DNA from: Streptosporangiaceae bacterium | Lineage (GTDB): Bacteria; Actinomycetota; Actinomycetes; Streptosporangiales; Streptosporangiaceae | Direction of reading: 5' to 3' | DNA length: 51,721 nt | NCBI GenBank assembly: GCA_025934375.1 | Contig: JAICYD010000038.1 | Span: 1-51,721, forward strand | Shown: positions 23,467 to 30,608 of the stretch, one piece after another | Numbering within the stretch: the first letter of the stretch is position 1 | Layout of the letters: the number at the start of each line of letters is the position of its first letter | The notes under the pieces: generated by a model | Told to the model about the DNA's origin: nothing | Database searches by the model: none | The model's input: only the letters and a program-made list of their open reading frames with translations | Position numbers and translations under genes: made by a program

Positions 23467-24197
23467 GCGGATGCTGCCAGGTCCCGGAGCAGCCGTGGCA
23501 GGGCTGACCCGATGGGCTCGCGGACCACGTCGGCGGCCATCTCGTCGTAGGGGGTGGGGGAGGCGTTCACGATCACGAGGCGCGCTCCGGCGTCCACCGC
23601 CAGGCCCGCCAGGCCCGCCGCCGGGTAGACCTGCAGCGACGTGCCCACCGCGAACATCACGGTGCACGCCCGGGCGATCGCGGCGGCCTCGGCGAGGACG
23701 TCGCCGTCCAGCGCCTCGCCGAACATGACCGTCGCCGTCTTCAAGATCCCCCCGCACGCCAGGCAGGCGGGGTCGCCCTCGCCGGCGTCCAGGCGCGCGA
23801 ACACGTCCGCGACCGGCCCCCGGGCCCCGCACGACGCGCACATAACGAACCGTGACGTCCCGTGCAGTTCCAGCACCTTCCGCGAGGCCAGCCCCGCGTC
23901 CTGGTGCAGCCCGTCGATGTTCTGGGTCAGCACCCGCACCGCGGCAGCGCCCGATGAGTCAAGCTCGGCGATGGCGCGATGCGCGGCGTTCGGCGCGAAG
24001 CCCGCGGCCCACAGCTCGCGGCGCATCTGCCACGACTGCCGGCGGATCCCCGTGTCGGCCATGTAGTACGAGTACGTGACGAGCTTCTCGTGCTCGGGGT
24101 TCCGCGTCCACAGACCCGACGGCCCCCGGTAGTCCGGGATCCCTGAGTCGGTGGAGATCCCGGCGCCGGTGAGGAACGCGACAAGCGGCTTGCCCAT
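23463..24197 (-). CDS. Sir2-family NAD-dependent protein deacylase
   Basis: A 244-residue sirtuin with GAGIS (11-15), PDYRG, TQNIDGLH (91-98), catalytic His112 in LELHGTSR, the structural zinc cysteines 120/123 and 145/148, and GTSLQVYPAAGL near the end. Such enzymes remove acetyl or longer acyl groups from lysine, consuming NAD. The full zinc module argues for a classical deacylase rather than a defence NADase of the Thoeris/DSR type. It converges with the truncated DUF559 gene. ATG 24197 is the natural start. Confidence 0.94.
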   Translation of the reverse strand: MGKPLVAFLTGAGISTDSGIPDYRGPSGLWTRNPEHEKLVTYSYYMADTGIRRQSWQMRRELWAAGFAPNAAHRAIAELDSSGAAAVRVLTQNIDGLHQDAGLASRKVLELHGTSRFVMCASCGARGPVADVFARLDAGEGDPACLACGGILKTATVMFGEALDGDVLAEAAAIARACTVMFAVGTSLQVYPAAGLAGLAVDAGARLVIVNASPTPYDEMAADVVREPIGSALPRLLRDLAASA

Positions 24198-24342
24198 GCC
24201 GCAAAAGCGTAGGGGCCGTTACGGCTGGAAAGCGAGCCGATAAGCCGGGCCTGGCCGCGTTTCAACGCCATGCCAGCGCCGCTTCAGCGGCCGTCCCTAC
24301 CGTCAGGAGATGGGGGTGTCGGAATACCACGGAAGGACCATC

Positions 24343-25542
24343 GTGCGACATCACCTCATTCCCGCGGCCCTGGCGGCCTCGGGGTCCGTCCTCCTGCTGG
24401 CCAGCACGGCCACGGCGGCGACGCCGGCCTGGACGGTCGTGCACGCCGCCAACCCGGCCGGGGCAGGCCTCAACGCCGTCTCCGCGCGCACCGCCAGTGA
24501 CGCCTGGGCGGTCGGCCAGTTCCAGGCCCCGGGTGACGACGCCGGCTCGCAGATGCTCACTGAGCGCTGGAACGGCACGTCCTGGCAGCAGGTCCCCACG
24601 ACGAACCTCAACTTCGAGGATGAGCGCCTGCTGGCCGTCAGCGCCAGCGGCGCGAACGACGCGTGGGCGGTCGGCATCCAGAAGTCGATCAACGCCGCGT
24701 CTCGCAGCACTCTCGCCGTGCACTGGGACGGGGCGGCGTGGACCATCGTGCCCACCCCGGCCACGGTCAGCGGCGGGAGGGGCGTGACCCTCGACGGGGT
24801 GGCCGACCTGAGCCCGACCAGCGCCTGGGCCGTGGGGGAGGGCAAGGACGCCCGGCCGCTGGCCGAGCACTGGGACGGCTCGGCCTGGTCGGTCGTCCCG
24901 GTACCGGGACCGGCCGCGCCGGCCGGGACCAGCTTCGCCAACGCCGTGCTGTCCAGCGTCTCGGCGGTCTCCCCGACCGACATCTGGGCGGTGGGCACCA
25001 CCACCGCGATCCAGGCCCAGACCCTCGCCGTGGTTCGCTTCACGCTCGCCGAGCACTGGAACGGCACCGCCTGGTCGATCGTGAAGACCGCGAACACCGC
25101 CGAGCCCACCGCCCTCAACGGCGTGACGGCCATCTCGGCCACTAACGCCTGGGCGGTCGGGAACGGCTTCAGCAACGTGCACGACACCAGCGCGACCAAC
25201 GCCAACCAGGCCGTCATCGAGCACTGGAACGGCACCGCCTGGTCGATCGTCGCCAGCCCGGCGACGGTGCCCCAGCTCGCCAGCGTCAGCGCCGCCAGCG
25301 CGACCGACATCTGGGCCACCGGGGCCGCCATCGACACCAGCGGGTCCATCCCGGTGGACGTCACGCGGACCGAGCACTGGAACGGCACCGCCTGGTCCGT
25401 GGTGGCCAGCCCCAACGGATCGGCTGGTGACACCCTCCTGGGCGGGGTGTCGGCGCTGCCGTCGGGCGAGGCCTGGGCGGCCGGCACCGCTGGCTCCGCC
25501 ACCACTGGCGGGGGCGCGTTCGTCATCCACCACACCCCCTGA
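24343..25542 (+). CDS. Secreted beta-propeller repeat protein
   Basis: About 399 residues. A signal peptide (residues about 1-26, ending ASTATAA) is followed by six to seven repeats of about 55 residues, each with an (S/T)DxWAVG strand and an EHWNGTAWSIV strand, the pattern of a seven-bladed propeller common in secreted actinobacterial proteins. Three repeats share 26 identical bases (25051, 25219, 25372), so the array has recently been homogenised. No catalytic residues are apparent; a carbohydrate- or protein-binding surface role is likely. I chose GTG 24343, five bases after ggaagga, over ATG 24310. A strong terminator follows at 25565. Confidence 0.85.
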   Translation: MRHHLIPAALAASGSVLLLASTATAATPAWTVVHAANPAGAGLNAVSARTASDAWAVGQFQAPGDDAGSQMLTERWNGTSWQQVPTTNLNFEDERLLAVSASGANDAWAVGIQKSINAASRSTLAVHWDGAAWTIVPTPATVSGGRGVTLDGVADLSPTSAWAVGEGKDARPLAEHWDGSAWSVVPVPGPAAPAGTSFANAVLSSVSAVSPTDIWAVGTTTAIQAQTLAVVRFTLAEHWNGTAWSIVKTANTAEPTALNGVTAISATNAWAVGNGFSNVHDTSATNANQAVIEHWNGTAWSIVASPATVPQLASVSAASATDIWATGAAIDTSGSIPVDVTRTEHWNGTAWSVVASPNGSAGDTLLGGVSALPSGEAWAAGTAGSATTGGGAFVIHHTP

Positions 25543-26446
25543 TCCCGGCGTCCTGGCCAGGGCGTGAAGGGCGGCCTCTCGAGGGGGGAGGCCGCCCTTC
25601 AGGCGTCCGGCCGGCAAGTCCCGGACGGTAAGTCCCGGGCGGTAAGTCCCAGAAGGCGAACAGGCGCAGCTCGATACTCGCCCGCGGCTTCACGGTGGTA
25701 TCCGGCGCGGTGAGCGGGTTCGCGAACGCGCTGTGCGGCACCTGCTCGGCGCCGCCGGAGTCATAGGAGCGGAACACGAACGCCTCCTCGCGCGTCATGT
25801 CCGAGCACCACCACCAGCGGTGCTCCGGCGAGTAGCGGTACGCGAGGTTCTCCCACGACTGCCACTGACCCGTCGAGGTCCGCAACGTGATGGAGCACGC
25901 CTGCTTGTCGGCCGGGGCAACCGTCCGCGCGTCGCACAGCCCGAGCGGCATGTCCTGCGGCGGCCCGGAGAACGTCCGCCAGATGTTATAGATCGCGAAC
26001 CGCCCCGCTAGCCGCGCCGAAGCCTCGGCCTCCGGCAGGTTCCGCCGCATCAGGTACTCCGCCGACCAGTCGGCCAGGTCCGCGTGCACGAAGTCCCCGG
26101 TCGGGGCCGCACCGGCGGGCCGGGCCCCGGACAGCGCGCTGACCCGGACCAGCGGCGAATTCAGCGGCGCGGTCGCCGAGCACCCGGTCAGGCCCCGCAG
26201 GATCGCGTCCGCCTCGCCGGTGTAGACCCGCATGACCTCGGCCCGGTCGTGGAAGTTCCGCACCCGCGTGGGCGCCGGGACCAGGGCGAAACCCTGAACG
26301 TCAAGGGATATCTCACTGAAACGGCCCCTCATGTCCATCACGTGCACCCCCTCCTCGCGCAGGGGAAGGGACGTGAAGTCGGGCCGCTCGTCAGCGCCCA
26401 CCGGGACAGGCGGGGCGTAGTACGCGATCGCGGCGTCGAGGTCCAT
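25523..26446 (-). CDS. CmcJ/NvfI-like oxidoreductase with a run-on C-terminus
   Basis: 307 residues. The body resembles the CmcJ/GA4-desaturase group of 2-oxoglutarate-type oxygenases: RVYTGEADAI, VHADLADWS (possible HxD), FAIYNIWRTF, LCDARTVAPADK, HRWWWCSDMTREEAFVFRSY, PHSAF (possible distal His) and RASIELRLFAFW. Members work in secondary metabolism in fungi and actinomycetes. Homologues should end soon after LFAFW; here about 40 Pro/Arg/Gly-rich residues follow, read through a 14-bp tandem repeat, through the terminator hairpin and into the end of the convergent propeller gene. The tail is probably not native. Upstream, 14 bp away, is a fragment of a short-chain dehydrogenase. Confidence 0.75.
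   Translation of the reverse strand: MDLDAAIAYYAPPVPVGADERPDFTSLPLREEGVHVMDMRGRFSEISLDVQGFALVPAPTRVRNFHDRAEVMRVYTGEADAILRGLTGCSATAPLNSPLVRVSALSGARPAGAAPTGDFVHADLADWSAEYLMRRNLPEAEASARLAGRFAIYNIWRTFSGPPQDMPLGLCDARTVAPADKQACSITLRTSTGQWQSWENLAYRYSPEHRWWWCSDMTREEAFVFRSYDSGGAEQVPHSAFANPLTAPDTTVKPRASIELRLFAFWDLPPGTYRPGLAGRTPEGRPPPSRGRPSRPGQDAGIRGCGG
25565..25601. terminator. Bidirectional intrinsic terminator
   Basis: Perfect 14-bp arms tgaagggcggcctc (25565-25578) and gaggccgcccttca (25588-25601) enclose nine bases. It lies 23 bp after the propeller stop and would also serve the convergent minus-strand gene, whose present frame runs through it. Confidence 0.85.
25613..25654. repeat. 14-bp tandem repeat in the CmcJ-like gene tail
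   Basis: Three units of period 14 at 25613, 25627 and 25641, sharing gg(c/t)aagtccc. The period is not a multiple of three, so each gain or loss changes the minus-strand frame. Confidence 0.85.
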
Positions 26447-26460
26447 GAGGGGTGCTCCCT

Positions 26461-26604
26461 TCAGTCAGCGGTGCGTGCTACCCCAGGCCCGGGCGCCAGT
26501 GGGACGTTGCCGCGCATCCAGCGCAGTTGCTGCTCGGCCATGTCCAGGGCCTCCTCCGGGTGCGGCAGGGTGTAGAAACGCCGGTCGCGGATGACGTCCA
26601 GCAC
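26461..26604 (-). pseudogene. C-terminal fragment of a short-chain dehydrogenase/reductase
   Basis: A frame of 47 residues starting at GTG 26604 with aggag upstream: VLDVIRDRRFYTLPHPEEAL and so on. The pattern of a hydrophobic helix, then IRDxRFYxLPHPE, matches the last 45 residues of SDR-family oxidoreductases. The catalytic and NAD-binding parts are missing; bases 26605-26858 upstream show nothing recognisable. It is most likely a remnant. Confidence 0.6.
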
Positions 26605-26858
26605 GATGTCAGCTCCTAGCCGGATCCATCGCGCTGTCGAGGACGCCGTCGGTCACGGCTTGCGACGTGCGCGCGAAACTTGACCGTTCCGCCTGGGGAA
26701 ATCAGCGGGGCGGTTGCGGTCGCTGTCGAAAATCCGCGTTCGCGTCATCCCGGGGACTAGCACCGAGACCCCAACGCGCCCGCCAGTCAGCGCCGCCGCT
26801 TCAAAGTATAGGTTCTGCGACAACCCAAGCACGCCGAACCCGGCGACCGTGTACGGGG

Positions 26859-27731
26859 TCAGCTCATTTCATCCAGCGCCTTGACGATGAGGGCGCGCGC
26901 GTCCGGGCCGTGCAGGGCGGCCGCCTCCAGGTGGCCGAACATCCGCGTGTAGATCGTGATCTCATCCGGCCGGGTCACCTCGATCGAGGCCGACGGGGTC
27001 TCCAGCGCGACCAGCGTGTCATCGAAGATCCAGAACGGGGCCGAGGCCACGCCGGCCCGCTCGGTCATCATGGGGATGACCCCGAGCGACACCGACGGCA
27101 GGGCCATTACCTCAAGCAGCCGGCCGAGTTGCCCGGCGTGCACCTCCGCGGTGCCGAACCACGTCCGCAGCGCCTGCTCCTCCAAGACCACGGTGAACTT
27201 CTTGCCCGGCCAGTGCAGGATCTCCTGCTTCCTCATCCGCTCGCTGACAGCGGTCTCCAGCCGGTCGGAGGTGTCAAGGAAGTCCATCCAGAACGACAGC
27301 ATCGCTGCGCAGTACGCGCCCGTCTGGAACAGCCCGGGGATGGCGTTGTGCTCGTAGATGCGAAATGTTGCGGTCGTCGCGTACCGTTCCTGCGTGTGCG
27401 GCCCCAGGACGCGCTTCATGCCCGCCCGGGCCTGCCGGCGGAACTCCACGTAGGCCGACTCCACGGCGCGCGCCGTGGCGATCAGGTCGGGCACCTGGTC
27501 ATCGGCCTTGCAGGCGGCGCACCAGAGGCGGATGTCGATGTCCGTCGGTACCTGCGTGCCGTTCTCGATCTTGCTCACCCGCGTGTAGTGCTGCTTAGTG
27601 CGCAGCGCGAGCGCCCGCGCGGTGAGGCCCGCGTCCTTGCGGACCTCACGCATGCGGGCGCCGAGCGCCTTCTTCGCTTCCTTGGCTGAGCTAGACGGGC
27701 TGGCACTCATGCCCGCCGCCCCCCGAGTCAC
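26859..27731 (-). CDS. XRE-family regulator with DUF5753-like sensor domain
   Basis: A 290-residue regulator. The helix-turn-helix lies at about residues 24-80 (LGARMREVRKDAGLTARAL, then HYTRVSKIENG), followed by the DUF5753-type domain from about 105 (IYEHNAIPGLFQTGAYCAAML, then LEEQALRTWFG). Such proteins are multi-copy in Streptosporangiales and Streptomyces and tend to control developmental or antibiotic genes with small partner proteins. GTG 27731 overlaps the stop of the upstream gene (GTGA); ATG 27710 is an alternative with a G-rich ribosome binding site. The partner gene precedes it on the same transcript. Confidence 0.9.
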   Translation of the reverse strand: MTRGAAGMSASPSSSAKEAKKALGARMREVRKDAGLTARALALRTKQHYTRVSKIENGTQVPTDIDIRLWCAACKADDQVPDLIATARAVESAYVEFRRQARAGMKRVLGPHTQERYATTATFRIYEHNAIPGLFQTGAYCAAMLSFWMDFLDTSDRLETAVSERMRKQEILHWPGKKFTVVLEEQALRTWFGTAEVHAGQLGRLLEVMALPSVSLGVIPMMTERAGVASAPFWIFDDTLVALETPSASIEVTRPDEITIYTRMFGHLEAAALHGPDARALIVKALDEMS

Positions 27732-28015
27732 GCGGCGTCGCGGAACTCCTGCTCACGCTTCTCCTTGCCGCGGCTGATCGTGTCGCCGCCAATCGCTGGC
27801 CCCGCGATCTGCAGGAACCCCCGCAGGATGTCGGGGAGCATCCGGATCGGGATCTCCACGGCGTCCTCGCCGGCCGGAATCTTCATGCCCTCGCGTGCCT
27901 CCCCCTCGGCGATGGCCCACCCTTGCATGATCAGGGTCGCCTCGTCGGTGACGTATACCGTAGGCGATCCGGTCGGGTTGGACAGTGGGTCCTTGCCGAT
28001 GAACGTTAGGCGCAT
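27728..28015 (-). CDS. Small partner protein of the XRE regulator
   Basis: A 95-residue protein with no named family that I can assign. MRLTFIGKDPLSNPTGSPTV followed by YVTDEATLIMQGW is a recurrent pattern in small proteins encoded next to XRE/DUF5753 regulators. A strong gaaggag ribosome binding site lies 7 bases before ATG 28015. Coupled by a 4-bp overlap to the regulator gene, it may modulate the regulator, as short partners do in comparable actinobacterial pairs. That role is inferred from context only. Confidence 0.8.
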   Translation of the reverse strand: MRLTFIGKDPLSNPTGSPTVYVTDEATLIMQGWAIAEGEAREGMKIPAGEDAVEIPIRMLPDILRGFLQIAGPAIGGDTISRGKEKREQEFRDAA

Positions 28016-28041
28016 TTCAGTACTCCTTCGGTACGTATTGC

Positions 28042-28157
28042 GAAAAGTTGCGACAAGCCGGACGATCCGGCCTGCCCCCGTCCTCCGGTGTTTACCGGGA
28101 GTTCCTGTGGTTGGATGGTACTAGAAGGTGAATGCTGGAAGCAACTGGAAAAGTTGC
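28042..28157 (-). promoter_or_regulatory. Possible operator repeats upstream of the XRE pair
   Basis: The decamer gaaaagttgc occurs at 28042-28051 and 28148-28157. The second copy is part of an inverted repeat gcaact-ggaaa-agttgc (28141-28157). A further near-palindrome ccggacgatccgg lies at 28058-28070. All sit between the partner gene and the LysR gene and could be autoregulatory binding sites. Confidence 0.4.
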
Positions 28158-28253
28158 ATCGCCCGGACTGAGGGCGCGGGGCGCACCGCTGATGACGGGG
28201 GCTGGCGAGGGCGGGTCGCCGAGCTGGCGGGGCCGTGGTGGTGACGGGTGGGA

Positions 28254-29246
28254 TCAGCCTCCCTGAGCGACCGCGAGGAAGCGCTGCCCTTCAGGGGATA
28301 GCGGCCGGTCATAACGCCAGATGGCGGTGAATACGCGGGTCAGCGGCGGTCCGGCCAGCTCGACCGCGACCAGCCGGCCCAGGACCAGGTCGTCACGAAC
28401 GGCCAGCCGGCTGAGCACGCCGGGTCCGACCCCGGCCGCGATCGCCGAGCGCACCGCCGCGCTTGTCCCCAGCTCAACCGCCGCCGGGGCGCACGCGAGC
28501 GGCGGCGCGGCGGCGGCGAGGTAATCGGTCAGCGTGTCGCGGGTGCCGCTGCCGGCCTCCCGCGTGACCAGCGGCATCGCGGCGAGCTCGCGCAGCGTGA
28601 CCGCCCGGTCCAGCCGCGCCCACGGGTGGGCCGGGGCGGCGACAACCAGCAGCTCGTCTTGCCGCAGGTGCGCCCGCACCAGGTCAACCGGCAGGTGCGG
28701 CGTCTCGATGACGCCGATCCCGGCCTGGTCCTGCCGGACCCGCTCGATGACGGCGGTGCTGTTCGCGACGGTCAGCTCGACGACGGTGGGCGCGATCCCC
28801 GCGCTCTCCTCGGCGGCGCGCAACTCGATCAGCCAGTGCGGCACCAGGTGCTCGGCGGTGGTCTGGCTGGCCGCGACCGACAGCCGGTGGGAGACCCCGG
28901 CCCGCACCGAGCGCACCCCGGCCTCCAGCCGGTCCGCCGCCTCGATGACGTCGTCGGCCCAGCCGAGGACCAGCCGTCCCTGCTCGGTGAGGTGCGACCC
29001 GCCCGGCGTGCGAACGAGCAACTGCACGCCCAGGGCCCGCTCGAGCGTGCGCATCCGGGCCGACAGCGCCTGCTGGGAGATCCCCAGCGCGGCGGCCGCG
29101 CTGGCGATCGACGCATGCCGGCCGACCTCCCGCAGCGCCCGCAGCGCGCCGATGTCCTTGACGGTGCCGCCGTTGACGGTGCCGCCGTCAAGGGTGCCGC
29201 CGTCAAGGGTGCCGCCGTTGACGGTGCCGCTGCTGAAGTGGGTCAC
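28254..29246 (-). CDS. LysR-family transcriptional regulator
   Basis: About 330 residues: an N-terminal winged helix (IGALRALREVGRHASIASAA, then LGISQQALSARMRTLERALG), a linker helix and a periplasmic-binding-protein-like effector domain ending in RFLAVAQGG. It is divergent from a YeiH-type transporter gene, the arrangement of YeiE/YeiH in enterobacteria, so it probably regulates that gene in response to a sulfur compound. The helix-turn-helix normally begins within ten residues of the start; here the closest start codon is GTG 29246, and the intervening 25 residues are translated from a 15-bp tandem repeat (GTVNG/GTLDG units). No strong ribosome binding site is visible. Confidence 0.87.
   Translation of the reverse strand: MTHFSSGTVNGGTLDGGTLDGGTVNGGTVKDIGALRALREVGRHASIASAAAALGISQQALSARMRTLERALGVQLLVRTPGGSHLTEQGRLVLGWADDVIEAADRLEAGVRSVRAGVSHRLSVAASQTTAEHLVPHWLIELRAAEESAGIAPTVVELTVANSTAVIERVRQDQAGIGVIETPHLPVDLVRAHLRQDELLVVAAPAHPWARLDRAVTLRELAAMPLVTREAGSGTRDTLTDYLAAAAPPLACAPAAVELGTSAAVRSAIAAGVGPGVLSRLAVRDDLVLGRLVAVELAGPPLTRVFTAIWRYDRPLSPEGQRFLAVAQGG
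29158..29232. repeat. 15-bp tandem repeat at the 5' end of the LysR gene
   Basis: Five units at 29158, 29173, 29188, 29203 and 29218: two of ttgacggtgccgccg, two of tcaagggtgccgccg and one variant of the first. They are read on the minus strand as Gly-Thr-Val-Asn-Gly type pentapeptides directly before the DNA-binding domain. Confidence 0.92.
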
Positions 29247-29318
29247 AATCTTGAGTTGTACCCCCACAAGGCCATCCGCCTTCTGCCATCCCGGTTTTCC
29301 GCCGAGGCTGGCAGGGCG

Positions 29319-30512
29319 ATGAGCATCACCCATTTCCACGCCCAACGAGCCGGGGCAACCGGCGCGCGCACCCGCGCCTGCGGCCAGTGGCGCGGGGCGG
29401 GGACCCGGGCGCGCGCCGTTGCCGGTGACCTGGGCCCCGGCCTGGCCGCCGCCGTCGGCCTCGGCGTCGTGGCGACCGTCATCGGCAAGAGCGTGCCGCT
29501 GGCCGGCAGCGCCTTGCCGGGCGCCGTCCTCGGCGCGCTCATCGCGATCGTTCGGTCCCGGTGGGCACGGGGGGATACTCCGTTCGCCTCCCCGGGCCAG
29601 CAGGAGCCGGGCACCCGCCTCGCGCCGGGGCTGAAGTTCGCCAGCTCCCGGCTGCTGCAGGCCGCGGTGGTGCTCCTGGGGGCTCAGCTGTCGATCGCGC
29701 AGGCGGCCCGGGTGGGCGTGAGCTCCCTGCCGGTGATGCTCGGCACGCTGGCGGCCTGCCTGGGCGCGGCGTGGCTGTACGGGCGCCTGCTGGGCGTGAC
29801 CGGCGGCCTGCGCACGCTGATCGGCGTCGGCACCGGGATCTGCGGCGCGTCCGCGATCGCGGCCGCCTCCCCGGTGATCGAGGCCGCCTCCGCCGACATC
29901 GCCTACGCGGTCTCGACGATCTTCGTCTTCAACATCGCGGCCGTGCTGGCCTTCCCGGTCGTGGGGCACGCGCTGGGGATGAGCCAGCACTCGTTCGGCC
30001 TGTTCGCCGGGACGGCGGTCAACGACACGTCCTCGGTCGTCGCGACCGCGACCACCTACGGCTCGCAGGCGGCGAACCAGGCGGTCGTCGTCAAGCTCGT
30101 CCGGACGCTGATGATCATCCCCGTGTGCGCGGGCCTCGCCTGGCTCACCGCGCGCGACAAGCGAGAGGCGGGCGAGGCGGCGACCGCGCCCGCCGCGATC
30201 GCCGGCCGCGGTGGCAGGGGGAGGGGCCGGGCCGCCCGCCGCGCGCTGCGGCTCATCCCGTGGTTCCTGATCGGCTTCCTCGTGATGGCGGCCGCCAACT
30301 CGGCGGGCCTGATCCCCGCGGGCGCGCACGGCGGGGTAACCCAGGTCGCCGCGTTCCTGGTCGCGGTGGCCCTGTCCGGGATAGGCCTGTCCACCGACGT
30401 CGCCGCGCTGCGCCGCGCGGGCGCCAAGCCGCTGCTGCTGGGCGGGATGCTGTGGCTCACCGTCGCGGCGGCCAGCCTTGCCCTGCAGGCCCTGACCGGG
30501 ACTCTCCGCTAG
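29319..30512 (+). CDS. YeiH/UPF0324 family membrane transporter (putative sulfate exporter family)
   Basis: About 397 residues with roughly ten hydrophobic segments. Family hallmarks: LAPGLKFASSRLLQAAVVLL, the RTLIGVGTGICGASAIAAAS signature, HSFGLFAGTAVNDTSSV and VKLVRTLMIIP. The family is annotated as putative sulfate exporters, but the substrate is weakly established. The frame extends far upstream in the antisense of the LysR gene; ATG 29319 is preferred because it leaves the usual short hydrophilic N-terminus and ggcaggg precedes it. It is divergent from its probable regulator. Confidence 0.87.
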   Translation: MSITHFHAQRAGATGARTRACGQWRGAGTRARAVAGDLGPGLAAAVGLGVVATVIGKSVPLAGSALPGAVLGALIAIVRSRWARGDTPFASPGQQEPGTRLAPGLKFASSRLLQAAVVLLGAQLSIAQAARVGVSSLPVMLGTLAACLGAAWLYGRLLGVTGGLRTLIGVGTGICGASAIAAASPVIEAASADIAYAVSTIFVFNIAAVLAFPVVGHALGMSQHSFGLFAGTAVNDTSSVVATATTYGSQAANQAVVVKLVRTLMIIPVCAGLAWLTARDKREAGEAATAPAAIAGRGGRGRGRAARRALRLIPWFLIGFLVMAAANSAGLIPAGAHGGVTQVAAFLVAVALSGIGLSTDVAALRRAGAKPLLLGGMLWLTVAAASLALQALTGTLR

Positions 30513-30608
30513 CGCGCGCCGCGTCCGCCCCTGATAACAGCAAGAGGCGCGGGAGCGCTAGCCGCCTGGTTCGCTGGATCGGAGATTCCATAGGACAGTC
30601 GGGGGGTG

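Noticed and set aside
23463..24197. Sirtuin as a defence NADase effector
   Set aside because: It has the complete zinc module and catalytic layout of a classical deacylase and no fused sensor domain.
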